Assembly: GCA_963669155.1 (NCBI GenBank)
Contig: OZ022596.1
Coordinates: 18,215,379 to 18,279,378 of the forward strand
Origin: Arbacia lixula
Taxonomy: Eukaryota > Echinodermata > Echinoidea > Arbacioida > Arbaciidae
DNA: 64,000 nucleotides
Reading direction: 5' to 3'
The notes beneath the pieces are model-generated. The model saw only the letters and a list, made by a program, of their open reading frames with translations, ran no database searches and was not told the origin of the DNA. Each line of letters opens with the position of its first letter. The stretch's first letter is position 1. A program made the translations under genes and the position numbers. Of this stretch, positions 32,025 through 42,879 are shown one piece after another.

Positions 32025-32150
32025 ATTCTATTATTATTCTCTGATTATTCTATTATTATTCTCTGATTATTCTCCAATTATTCTATGATTATTCTATGAT
32101 TATTCTATGATTATTCTATGATTATTCTATGATTATTCTATGATTATTCT
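32025..32150. repeat. 11-bp tandem repeat (ATTATTCTATG)
   Basis: About eleven copies of a unit ATTATTCTATG or ATTATTCTCTG. The last six are identical. Confidence 0.95.
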
Positions 32151-32212
32151 CCGGATGATGGACAGAGCACATTGCCCGAAACGTCGAGACTATTACTCTC
32201 TCTTTCAGATTT

Positions 32213-32560
32213 TTAAAGAGACCTATAGTTAGTTGCAAAATTGACTATAACGTTTCTATACTTTTCTCATTTCCTTTTCTTTCTTTTCTCTTTATCACTA
32301 CTTTGTGACCAGTTCACAACTCTCATCAACACCCACCCTCTTCTTGTACCTCCAGTTCACCCATTTATTTTCAGTTTAAAACACTGAAAACTAAAGCTAA
32401 AATAGTCTTGTATAAGTGTTATAAAATATAAAAATTCACCTCTCCTTTGTTTTTCACTTTTCACTTTCCTTTCTTCACCCCATAAGTGGACCAATTATCC
32501 AAAAAAATACAACCACATGGTGTCACCGAACGTTTTACTATTTTCTAAATAGTATTTATT
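32213..32560. repeat. Isolated copy of the LINE-flank repeat of the 6.85-kb units
   Basis: GACCTATAGTTAGTTGCAAAATTGACTATAAC, the TTTCTTTTCTCTTTATCACTACTTTGTGACCAG stretch and TTTTCTAAATAGTATTTATTAG match 52150-52510 and 59010-59360 in order. It shows that this flank is itself a dispersed element, older than the duplication. Confidence 0.8.
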
Positions 32561-32788
32561 AGAACTATGATTGTTTTTAATTGTATGACAGCACCCACAA
32601 GTTTTTATCATTTGTATATATAGATATATTTATATTTTCAGTGTGATTTCAAGTGTAAAGTTGGGCTGACAATCATTAACTCAATTGCAGTTTAATTACT
32701 TACAGGGTCATTGATTTATTGTGTAATATTCATGTCATAGTAGATTATCTCATCTGAACAAATTGGTGTAAAAAAGTTGTTTGAAGTA

Positions 32789-32875
32789 CAGTCAAACCTG
32801 TCTATAGCGGCCGCTCAAGGGAAACCACAAAAGTGACCACTATAGACAGGTGGCCACTATAGACAGGTCGGTGGC
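32789..32875. mobile_element. TA-flanked MITE family C (partial copy 4)
   Basis: TA then CAGTCAAACCTGTCTATAG starts the element. It is shortened internally and ends near GACAGGTCGGTGG without the other terminus. Confidence 0.75.
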
Positions 32876-32879
32876 CATT

Positions 32880-33670
32880 TTGATTTTGAGCATGTATATG
32901 TTTTGCACTATGTAACCTTCATGCTGCAACATAATTTGTTGCGTATGCTTTCTTTCAATGAGAAATATTAATATATTGCATAGGAAGTTTGTTTATGACT
33001 TCTTCTAATGATATGGGACGTGACCTATCGCACTCCACATACCGAATTGAGCGCGATAACTCATCTTCAAGCCATGGGCACAGGAAATGGGAACGTATCA
33101 AATACATATGTGCACCATCTCCACTCCCTGACGAGTATACCTTGCCAGCTGCATACTACATGACCTGTTTGTGACTTAGTTGACAAGGCTGCAAGACTGT
33201 CTTTCTCTGAGTTATGATGCAATATGTGTATATTCTTAAAGGGCTGAAACAATGATAATGGTGTGCCAGGTAATATATACTGTATATATGATATAAAAAT
33301 ATATGATTTTATTATATTTATAAAAAAAATTGGTTTCAGAAAGTCACAATTCGGTGCATTTTAATCATGTGGTTTTAAAATGCTACCTGTATCATGTGTA
33401 CAATACCTGGATAGGTAATACATGTATATACAGTTCGTAAACACAAAGATTTAATATTTATGATTGACATGTTATGTTGGGTGTGTGTATGTTTTCGATA
33501 TACATGTATATAATTGCTCTCTTCATATATGCATATGTATGTCCATGTATGATATACTGTGTGTGTACAGACACATGTACATGTATTTGTATTGTTGAGG
33601 TTCTCTAGCAATGCTATAATAGTTTATATCATTGTAAAGAGTGATAGTTTTATATGTATATGTGTCCTCA
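32880..33670. other. Spacer, no gene recognised
   Basis: AT-rich DNA with TACATGTATATA-type palindromes. No exon could be supported. Confidence 0.45.
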
Positions 33671-33671
33671 T

Positions 33672-33752
33672 ATAATGTTTGCACAATGTTCATAATTTTT
33701 CAAGTACATGTGCATGTACTTGAAAAATGATGAACATTGTACAAACATTATG
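33672..33752. repeat. Perfect-arm hairpin
   Basis: ATAATGTTTGCACAATGTTC is mirrored by GAACATTGTACAAACATTAT, and the arms continue through TTTTTCAAGTACATG to the centre TGCA. Only one or two mismatches in about 38 bp per arm. It could be a small MITE or a chance of duplication. Confidence 0.75.
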
Positions 33753-34192
33753 TTGAACAACATGAATTATGAATTGGATTAATAACAAATCCTTGATGAC
33801 ATTTATACCATGCATATACGTCTCACTGGGTTGTTTTAATTTGTATGACAATCTGAACGTCTGTTTGATACCGTTTGTAGGCTAAATAGAGTACCGGAGT
33901 GTGACGTCATTTGAGCATTATTGTCAAGACCACTGGTTCTAAACTATGCGGGTAGAGCATGCAGCGGTGATCACAGCCGTGACTCTGAAGGTGCCCGTCA
34001 CGATAGCGCGCTAGATAAGATCGGTCCAGTAAACATCTGACTGGAGTGAATTTGTTTAGGACCAGTTGTCTTGACAACATGCTCATATGACGACACCACT
34101 TCGGTCCTCTATGGCCTTTTGGGGTGAACCACCAGCTGTCAGCATCATTCTCTCACCCATTTCCCACCTGGGTGTTACAATAGAACACGAGA

Positions 34193-34283
34193 CGTCGCAG
34201 TCATAGTCACAGTCAATCACAGTCACTGTCACAGTTACAGTTACTGTCACAGTCACATTCACATTCACATTCACAGTCACACT
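34193..34283. repeat. (CAGTCA)n / (CATTCA)n microsatellite
   Basis: Six-base units vary between CAGTCA, CAGTTA and CATTCA. It runs directly into the LINE coding remnant that follows, so it may have expanded within that element. Confidence 0.9.
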
Positions 34284-34462
34284 CTTCCAGTTATGCACTA
34301 CGTTCAAGTCAAAACTTGAATCTTCCTAAACCAAGGTCAAATAATTGTAAAAGAACATTTTTCTATAGGGGAATATCACATTACAACCAATTACCCATTG
34401 CAATTCGAAATGCTGCAAATGTACGATCCTTTCAGACTTTATTAAATGATTACTTTGGATAA
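34280..34462 (+). pseudogene. C-terminal fragment of a CR1/L2-like LINE protein
   Basis: In one frame, ending at TAA 34460-34462, it reads LPKPRSNNCKRTFFYRG, then NQLPIAIRNAANVRSFQTLL and NDYFG. This is the usual end of CR1/L2/jockey RT proteins (…PR…FSYRGPKLWNSLP…SFK…L). The upstream part is lost to the microsatellite. Confidence 0.7.
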
Positions 34463-34849
34463 ATATTTTATATATATATTAGGTGAACAGGATTTTTTTT
34501 AATGATTTGTGTGTATGTAATATGTTATTTTTCGTAGTTAAATACTTGTTGTTCTCTGTATAGTAAATGTAGGACCCCAAGGAAGAACAGCAGTATTTCA
34601 TTAATACAGCTGAATTTGGGCTATCCTCCGTTTCTGATACTGTACATATGCTTCTTAACTTGTATACATTGTATGTATTTTTATTTTTATTCGGAAATTC
34701 TTCTGCGCATCCGATTTTGATTATACATCAAATCTAGAGAACAAGCGGCTTCAAACATGGGAGATCAAAGCGAAAATCTTAAAAGCGTTCTGCAAGGAAA
34801 GTACAACGAATCTTCATTAATTAAACGGAAACTTATTTTTGTGTAGTTT

Positions 34850-35070
34850 TTCGATCGATTCAAGAACATGAAACGATATATATGATATATATATGAAACG
34901 ATAACAGGTATCGATCATAATTGTATTCTGCACTAAGATTCATATTGAGTCAGTTCTTATGGGGATATTTATTAAATCGGAACCTTTTTCAGATCAACAT
35001 TAACTTATGCGTCGTTATGATTTTCAAGGTATGTCGATAGGCACTTTATATTTTATTTCCACATAAGCCT
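34850..35070 (-). repeat. Alpha repeat, inverted fragment
   Basis: TCGATCGATTCAAGAACATGAAACGAT, CGATAACAG and TTTTCAAGGTATGTCGATAGGCACTTTA are the complement of the alpha repeat seen at 47540-47720. Confidence 0.7.
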
Positions 35071-35084
35071 AAATGTTTTTTTTC

Positions 35085-35872
35085 CAGTAGTTTTTTTTTT
35101 ATAGACAACTTCAATTCATATACAAAATAAATATATATAACAAATAGATCTTTGAAACAGAGTATTTTCATGAATGTTACAATAAAACACAATGTCATAC
35201 ATCTTCCAATACGTAATTATAAATAACATTGATGATAGTTATATGCATCAAGATGAAACTTCTACAGAAAATTCCAACATAATGATTTATTTCCAGTGTC
35301 AAATAAAAAACATAAGAGAAATTTTTCCAAATACAAAAATGAATAAATAAATCATTGATAAAATCTAAACGAATTGAAGCCATCAGCATATCGATTTTTG
35401 ACCATCACCTCGGCCTCTTCACCCAAATAAATTCAAAAACAAACTCAGCCCTTGTCATTACCCCCCCCCCCCCCCCCTTCACCCTCCCTTGAACACCCCA
35501 TCCCCTATCCGGTGGAGAACTGGCTCTGGGCTCCGATACATGGTCTAATATCTAAGTTTTCCAATTTAGAGAAATGGATTGTAAGGGTCCCCCTCTTTGT
35601 TGCTAATTTCTTTTCTTCTCTTTGATCCCCCCTAATACTATTTTTTATTTCAATCAATGAAGGAGGTTTTTTTAATTCTCGGTTTTTGTAAATAAGATAT
35701 TTAACTAAAATCAAAGCATGATTAATTAATTGATATTTACCTTTACTTTTCTCCGGCTTCCCGAAAAGAATTTCCTGCCAACTAAATTGATTTATTTCAA
35801 AATGTAAACTTCTTGAACATAGATCCCAAAGTGATTTTGAAAATTCACAAGTATGAAATAGATGTTCATACG
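35085..35872 (-). pseudogene. L1/Tx1-like LINE, family 1, 3' fragment (copy A)
   Basis: It matches the complement of 58203-58985. The coding end (35714-35505) reads LVKYLIYKNRELKKPPSLIE to IGAQSQFSTG, followed by the 3' UTR with a 17-base C-run (G on the LINE strand) at 35461-35477 and a poly-T (poly-A) end at about 35085-35100. It is 5'-truncated at the zinc-knuckle region and inserted among alpha repeat sequence. Confidence 0.85.
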
Positions 35873-35935
35873 TTTTGTTTTGTTTTTACTGTTCGATTCA
35901 TGCGACACATTACTATCGATTATGAAAATCAGTGT

Positions 35936-37950
35936 CTAAAACTATAAAGAAATTCTAAGTAAAATTAAAAAAAATATTGACATGGTGGAAGCAAAGAGAT
36001 TTGACACTTCAGGGTAAAATTCAGTTATTGAAGACTTTTATTTATTCTAAGCTTATATATATTGCCTCTCTCACTCCGGTGCCAAACTGGGTATATGATG
36101 AGTTAGAAAGTATTGTTTGGGATTTTATTTGGCGAGGAAAACCGAAGATTAATAAAAGTGTTTTAACTTTAGGTTATGAACAAGGGGGTTTAAAATTAAT
36201 GCATTTTCCATCATTAATAGACGCTCAAAGAGTAATGTGGGTCAAAAGGCTTTGTTATGGTAAACAAGAAATGAAATGGAAACAATACTTTGAGGAATGT
36301 ACAAAGCAGATAGGAGGCAAATTTATATTTTGTTGTAACTATTTAGTAGACCTTTTGGATTTGTCTATACCGCTATTCTATGCGAACTTATTAGAAGTCT
36401 GGGCAAAAACGAAGGAATTTAGGGGTAATTATAATCAGGTACGGAAGGAAGTCCTTTTAAATAATAAAATGATTCGAATTGAAGGAAAATCTATTTATAA
36501 TGAAAATTTGCAGTTGAAGAATTTTTTTAGAGTGGAACATATTATAGACAGGAGTGGGGAGTTATATTCGGCGGCTTATCTTTATAGTAAAGGTCTGGTT
36601 TATTCAGAGGTTTTGATTATTCGAAGAATATATGAAGTACTTCCATTAGTTTGGAAAAGGAAAATAGAAAATACGGAACCAGGAACTGATACATGTGATG
36701 AAATGACTTTTATACGAAATAGCTGTAAATTTTCTTTGGATACGAATACATCTAAACAAGTTTATAATGATTTTGTGGAAAAGATATGAGATAAGTCATC
36801 TTTGAAAGAAAAAATGAGAAATGTACATACTCCCGAGTTTTCTGATACAGATATAAAATCGGTATTTAGTAGACCTAGAAAAAGTACTTTGAACTGTATA
36901 TTGAGGGATTTCCAATTTAGGTTATTACACGGAATATTATATACGAACTATCATTTATGTCAATTCAACATTACTGATGATAACTTATGTTCATTTTGTC
37001 ACAAAGAGGAAGAGACTTATAAACATATATTTTATACGTGTGAATTTGCTGGGATGATATGGGAACGGTGCAGTAACCTTCTTGATTATATAAATTTAAA
37101 AAACTTAAGCTGGGAAGAGATTCATTTTGGAATTGACTTACCGGACAAAGGAAGAGGTCAATTAGTTAATCATGTTTTAATACTGGTAAAAAGATTAATT
37201 TTCTTAGGAAGAGGAAAGAACACACAAATAACTGAACAATCGGTTAAAAGCCAGATTGAACAAGATAGGTTAGAAGAAAAAAGGATAGCAGTTTTGCATA
37301 ATACATTATCAGTGCACTTGAAAAAGTGGGAAAATTGGTTATGGTAGGGCTCCCCTGCCTTGTGAGTCTTTATGTATTTGAAAATAAAATAAAACAAACT
37401 AAAATAAAACGTATATTTATTAACATTGAAGGAGTGGGACGACAATTCAGAAGTATTTTTAGTATCCACCAAGATATGCCCTGCAACTCGTTCTAGAGAT
37501 GGTAATATGTATGCTCCTGTTCCAGAAGAATTAAGTGCATGTATAAGAAGCCCGGGGGGGGGGGGGGGGGGGTTGGAGGGAAAGGAGAGGGCGGGGTATG
37601 GTGGAGGGGTGGGGGAGGGGTGGGGTAGGGGAAATGGAGGGAAGGGCCTTTTTGGCGTCCTTTTTTCTTATCTAATTTATCAATGAATACAATGAGCGAA
37701 TGATATGTTTTTCCTTTTGAACAGCGATTAATGGTTGTTTTTCTTTATTGTTGTAATTTGATGTAATTCTTGAAAAATCTGACAGTTTGTATAAATTTGT
37801 TATGATCAATGATTATGACGAATATGTTTCTGGAAAAAAATTATTTATTTGTTACAGTAATTGTCATTTAAATCATTCATGAATAATTGTTTAATGTTCT
37901 GTAAAATTGGTGTTCATTGATTAATAAAATACACGTTGAAACAAAAAAAA
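35936..37950 (+). pseudogene. L1/Tx1-like LINE, family 2, 5'-truncated (copy B)
   Basis: It covers the end of the RT domain to the poly-A. Frames 35977-36786 and 36802-37347 belong together and are separated by a TGA at 36787-36789, where copy E reads Arg. A one-base excess in the A-run near 35960 shifts the start. Seen: LTPVPNWVYDELE, FIWRGKPKINKS and YEQGGLKLMHFPSL, the thumb of L1/Tx1 RTs. Then RLLHGILYTNYHLC and the zinc-knuckle CSFCHKEEETYKHIFYTCEF (Cys-X2-Cys-His-Cys type). The 3' UTR has a G-run at 37554-37572 and ends AATAAAATACACGTTG before a poly-A. There is no motif A, YADD or endonuclease. Confidence 0.9.
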
Positions 37951-38560
37951 AAGTGTCACGACGAATAAGTACAATTATGGTTTAATTTAGTAAAATCATT
38001 ATTTTGTCAAATCCATCATGAATCATTAATTGTCTATAATCTTTTTAAAATAGTTTAATTAAGAAGGCTTGCTACATTTCGATGTCATCTTGCTTCCAAA
38101 TTCATACTATAAGTAGTACAATCGTACACAATCGTACACATTGACATGCGCGTGTTATGCGCAGTAAAGCGACTTGAACAAGCCACATTGATTAAAAGAT
38201 CGATTACAACTATTTCATTTGTTAGTTCAGGTTGAATTGTCCACCAACTTGCCATTGTGAAGTTTTTTGTAAAACACGGCATCTACGTGATTATAAAATA
38301 TATTTTACAATATAACGATTATTAAAAAACATGAGACATATTATAAAATCAGCCGTATTTATTGTTAATTTCTGGTGATTATCAATTTTTGTTTTAAACT
38401 AAGAGTAAATTATTAGAAATTAATATTATATAATCACACTTTATAATTATATATAAGCGTTTAAATGTACAATCTAGTATTCGTAATTAATTTTGACAAA
38501 TCTCTCAATTCGTCTGAGGGATTGATAACTATTTTTGATTAGAAGGTAGCGCGCGTCATG
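37951..38560. other. AT-rich spacer, no gene recognised
   Basis: Unassigned DNA after LINE copy B, with some resemblance to alpha repeat wording (CATTAATTGTCTATAATC). No exon. Confidence 0.4.
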
Positions 38561-39075
38561 CACGTCAGCATGGGCGAGGTAGTGTCACTCTCACACACGT
38601 GCACACCAATATGATCTGTAAATATCGTTTTATGCATCGCGCCATGCCCAATCGATTATTGTGCGTGAGTGAACAAACAACTTTCCTGCACTTACGCAAT
38701 CGCGATCGCGATCCAATTCACAGTTCTTCTTGCGATTAATCCGAACCCTCGCGATAATTTGCCGAGCGCTTCGTGTGTGAATCCGTCTCGAATTGAAAAA
38801 AAAAACCCAGTTTGGTATCCTACGACGCACAGCGCATAATGTAAACATCCGGTATTCGCTCGTCGATTCCCATCGCTTGCACGTGTGCATGTCGAAGGAA
38901 ACACGCAAAGTCTTCGCGCGAACGTTGTCTGCGGGAAGCCCAGGGTTGGGCTAAATCTTCACAGGTCGTGAAGCGGGCGGGCGGACGGGCGTGCGCGTGC
39001 GCAGTGTCACGCATCTCTCTATATAGCTCTCTCGACGTAAAAAAGAACATGATTTCTACTTTGCGATCCATGCAT
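38560..39075 (+). promoter_or_regulatory. CpG-rich island with GC boxes and a TATA-like box
   Basis: In the middle of AT-rich repeats this stretch is rich in CG (GCGCGCGTCATG, CGATCGCGATCG, GCGGGCGGGCGGACGGGCG at 38968-38986). CTATATAGC follows at 39018-39027. The spacing would suit a plus-strand start near 39050. No exon follows that I can recognise, and short open frames on the minus strand match nothing I know. Confidence 0.25.
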
Positions 39076-39299
39076 GTACTTATTCAGCATGACCGTACGG
39101 CCATGTGTGCGAATTCCCCTTGTGTCACAATATCACAATAATCCTTGCACCGATTATAGCATTTGAAATGTTGTGTAGAGAATAATTGCATAGATTGCAC
39201 TTGTTCAGTTTTTGACAACGAAATTGTCTTTTTGCATACATACATGTATGTGTGTACAAAATTATTGTTAATGCTTTATCAAAATAATGGTAAAAAGAT

Positions 39300-39400
39300 G
39301 CATATTTTTTTTAAAGAAAAATAACGTAAAAAACATTTGTACACAACATAAGCGGAGAGCACATCGCACGTGACGTCACAAAATTGTTAATCTAAACACA
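39300..39400. mobile_element. Fragment of the TGACGTCA MITE
   Basis: AACATTTGTACACAACATAAG and GCACGTGACGTCACAAAATTG match the right part of the element at 15716-16130. Confidence 0.55.
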
Positions 39401-40072
39401 CAAGAGTCAGTTTTGGGGGTCTGTAAACCAGATTTTGGAGAATCCTGTTTTTTGGTGCGCGTTTAAATGCTGCTGTTGTTTGATCATCCATTGTTTGACC
39501 CTTTCACACCTATTTTGACACTTTTCACGCTCTTTCACGGTTGACTGAGCACAATTATGGGGAGGAAATTTGCTATGTTGAGCCCTTCCAATATTACATC
39601 ACCCATTCACATTATTGAATGAATTCACGTGAGATATTGTAAACAACATGTATCATCAAATGCTGTGTGAACAGAAGTGGAAGATGCCATGTCATGGTTG
39701 AGTTAAAGATGAAACGAAAATTCCTGGGCCGGTATTCTGAAGTCGTGTCTAACTTAGTCATGACTAAAGTTAAACAACTGTTTAGTTAGACAGGACTTAA
39801 ACGCGAGGTCGCGTCTAAGTCCTGTCTAACTAAATTTCGTATTCTGAAGTCGTGTCTAAGTCGCGTCTAACTAAACAACTGTTTAAGTCCTGTCTAAGTC
39901 GTGTTTAACTACGAAGTCGTGTTTAACTTTAGTCAGGACTTCTGCGCATGCTCAGTAGGCGTTGATTACGACATCCCCGCAGACGATAGACCGAATGCGC
40001 ATGCGGGCGCCAGATACAAAAATTAACTCGCACGTCCAGGGCAGTACACTCACATCATTGAGACCTGGTAAA

Positions 40073-40790
40073 ATGGGCGACTCCGAAGCCGGACAGAAGG
40101 TTAAAAGAAAGGCAAATTGGGATGCTGCAGAGAAGTCACATCTGTTAGGTCTCTTGGCTGGCGATGACATCATTGACGTGGTATAGCTGAAAAGCAACGC
40201 CTTTGCAGTTACGTCAGCGAAGAAAGCGGTCTGGAAGAAAGTCTTAAAGACAGCCAGTCCCTTTTTCAGATCACCACAAAACCATTGAAAAATTGGCAAA
40301 ACATATAGAAAAGTGTTAGCAAGCTCTATATTCACAATTTGAAACTGATACGTAGTGTAAAATTCAAATAATGCACGTAAACAACGTCTGATTAATAGCC
40401 TTTACCTCAGGCTCTTAGCAGTTTGTGTTGAAATATCTGCTTTATTGATTAATCTGTTTATTAAAGTATAAAACGCATTATGAAAAAAAATTGTTCTATG
40501 GAAGGAATCATCTCCAAAGTTTGGTAGTTACTCATAAAATTAGGATTTCACACACGCATTATAACCACATAGATACTGTAACAAAGACTAATACTTTTTT
40601 CGTAGTACGAAAAAAGTCGGTTTGAAATTTAACGGCTGAAATTTTTTACATATATAGAAAGCTTCAACATGCTATATTCTTAGAAATGGTCTTGAATCAC
40701 ACTTTCTTCAATTTACGATCGTGATATAGACGATTTCAAATTTTAAGCTTGCAAAAGGGACGGACAATCTTTAACGGATTTCTCTACAAG
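40073..40790 (+). pseudogene. Myb/SANT-like DNA-binding exon of the Harbinger-like element, broken
   Basis: From ATG at 40073 it reads MGDSEAGQKVKRKANWDAAE, then KSHLLGLLAGDDIIDVV, a TAG stop at 40184-40186, then SAKKAVWKKV in the same frame. W in KANWDAAE and W in AVWKK with a helix between them is the pattern of the Myb/SANT-like (MADF/NAIF1-type) domain of Harbinger second proteins. A 523-bp TTAA element splits the exon right after the Val codon at 40241-40243. Past it the frame resumes for a few codons and meets a good donor (AAG|GTATGT, 40790/40791). Two independent lesions make it dead. Confidence 0.65.
40248..40770. mobile_element. TTAA-flanked element family T, nested in the Myb-like exon
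   Basis: TTAA at 40244-40247 and 40771-40774. The ends and almost all of the interior match 22087-22606 (CATATAG.AAAGTGTTAGCAAG, AACAACGTCTGATTAATAG.C, GTTTGGTAGTTACTCAT). Removing the element and one TTAA leaves an uninterrupted frame across the site, which proves TTAA is the duplicated target. Confidence 0.9.
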
Positions 40791-42879
40791 GTATGTATGA
40801 ACTACGAAAATGTTACTGAAATTCAATCTACTACTACTACTACTACTACTACTACTAGTCTAGATTAAATTTGAAAAGCGGTACCGGTATCTAAACTCAG
40901 CTTCATTGTACACTTGGAATGGATCTTTCCTGTTTAAGGGTCTCTCTACTTGCTGCTGGTGCTGGTTCAAAATAAATAGAAAATTCTCATAACGCTCGAG
41001 GTCATGGAGCAAGCCCACCGCTGCCATGTTGATTGACGCGTAGCTATAGCTACCGTAGCTGCTAGCTAGGCATAATGCCTAGGGGGGCCCCGGGGCGGCG
41101 GCTCGGAAGATCCAGAAAAGAAACTTCTCCAAGGCCAACAGAATGGATAGTTTAGTATAGATTATGGAATTTCCAAGACGTCACCATTAGATAAGAATAG
41201 CTAATATTATCGAGAAAAAAAATCGGGCTACGCGAGAAAAAATCCTGCAAAACGTATTTGAAATTTTAGAGGATGCACGTACCATCGTTCTCCCCCGCAA
41301 GTTCGGGGTCAGCAAGTAGAGTGTACCGTATACGTTGAAAAGCAGCAGAATCGCGCTCTTAAACAGGACTTAAACAACCCCTCGCAGTCGTCTAAAGTTA
41401 AACAGGACTTAGACAGGACTTCACGTTTAACTTGACTTAATCACGACTTCAGAATACGAAAAAGTTAGTCACGACCTCGTGACTAAAGTTAGACGGGACT
41501 TAGACAGGACTTTAGACAACTGTTTAGTTAAACACAACTTAGACACGACTTCAGAATACCGGCCCTGATATTTAAAGCTATTGTGGTATAAATCCATATG
41601 TGTATTTACTAATAATTTGTTGACGTTAGCATTGTGTGTGTATCATTTTATCCATTAACAACTCCGTTTTACAATGATATTGCTCTGTACTATGTACAAT
41701 ATTTACAAAACATATATACAGAAAATAAATCATGATATCAATTCAGGTATACCCTTGCAAAGAGTGATAAACAGTAAATAATAAAACTTGTGTAAAATGT
41801 ACAGTTATTCAAATTGTTTCTTTATACAACATTTTACGACATTAAGGTGGACTTTACAATTCGAATGATTAAAAGGCTGCTCCATTCTGTAGGCCGTTGT
41901 AAGAGCTTTGCACGAGGTGCCCCTTTGAAATACATTTATCAATTTGTTATCCATCGATCGATTCAAGAATTGGAAACGATAACAGTTTTTATTTTTTATT
42001 TTCATTTTTTATTCAATTTTTGACTAAGACATTGAGATGAATCACTTCTGATGCGGATAATTGTTTTTATTTTAGGATAAAAATTTCACGACCAGTACCA
42101 TCACTTTCAAGGTGTTGATGGGCATTTTACATTTCCTTTCTGCATGATATTAAATGATTGAAGTATATTGATCGATTCATACAACGCGTTCTTATCGACT
42201 ATGACAATTGGTTTCATGAAGAAAAAGAACAATTATGGTTCCTTTTGTACGAAAATAATTGTTTTGGCCAAAAAAATATCAACAACAATTTTACTATAAG
42301 CAAAATTTGTATCAATGGCTTTTTAACTTGTGTAATTGGGAGGCCATGCTCAACTTTTCAACATTTTGCTTTGAAATTAGTGAAATAACTATCTAAATTT
42401 TTAAATATATTTATATATTCTTTATGCAATCTTCTTTCTGTAACCGTACAAAACAAATCGTGTAAAAAAATAAATTTTGTAAGACAATCCTGCTTGAAGT
42501 GTCTACCTATACCTATTGTAAACATCTTACTTTGTCACGGTTGACCAAGCACAATGCTAGGGTATTGTTTAGCTATGTAGAATCCTTCAAAGAAAGCACC
42601 ACTCTTTTGCTTTATTGCATGAATTCACGTGAGATTTGTAAACAGAAGAGAAAGACGCCATATCATGGTTGAGTGAGCACACTTTAAAGATGAAGCAAAC
42701 ATTCTTGATATTTAATTCTATTGTGGCATGAATACATATGTTTATTTACTAATGATTTGTTGACGTTAGCATTGTGTGTGTATCATTATTTTTATCCATG
42801 AAAAACTCTCTCAAACCTTTTTTGATACTGTGATCGATATTGCATGCTTGAGAGAACAACTTCGTCATGTCTCACGCAT

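Larger units (their letters stand above)
39727..41564 (+). mobile_element. Harbinger-like non-autonomous DNA transposon
   Basis: The left end GGCCGGTATTCTGAAGTCGT and right end ACTTCAGAATACCGGCC are inverted repeats, and CTG flanks both sides (39724-39726 and 41565-41567). The related alpha copy at 42700 shows the unoccupied site (CATTCTTGATATTTA). PIF/Harbinger elements duplicate 3 bp and encode a Myb-like second protein (established); both signs are present. Both subterminal regions are packed with short repeats of GTCTAAGTC / GTCTAAC in both orientations, as expected for transposase-binding clusters. There is no DDE transposase. A TTAA element is nested inside. Confidence 0.8.

Noticed and set aside
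32150..32200. Possible hammerhead ribozyme (GGATGATGG ... GCCCGAAACGTCG)
   Set aside because: The GAAAC side fits, but the CTGATGA core has a substitution and I could not pair a stem II of acceptable length. A covariance-model search would be needed.
38630..39071. Three overlapping minus-strand frames in the CpG-rich island
   Set aside because: They overlap in different frames, show no known domain, and are explained by low stop density in GC-rich sequence.
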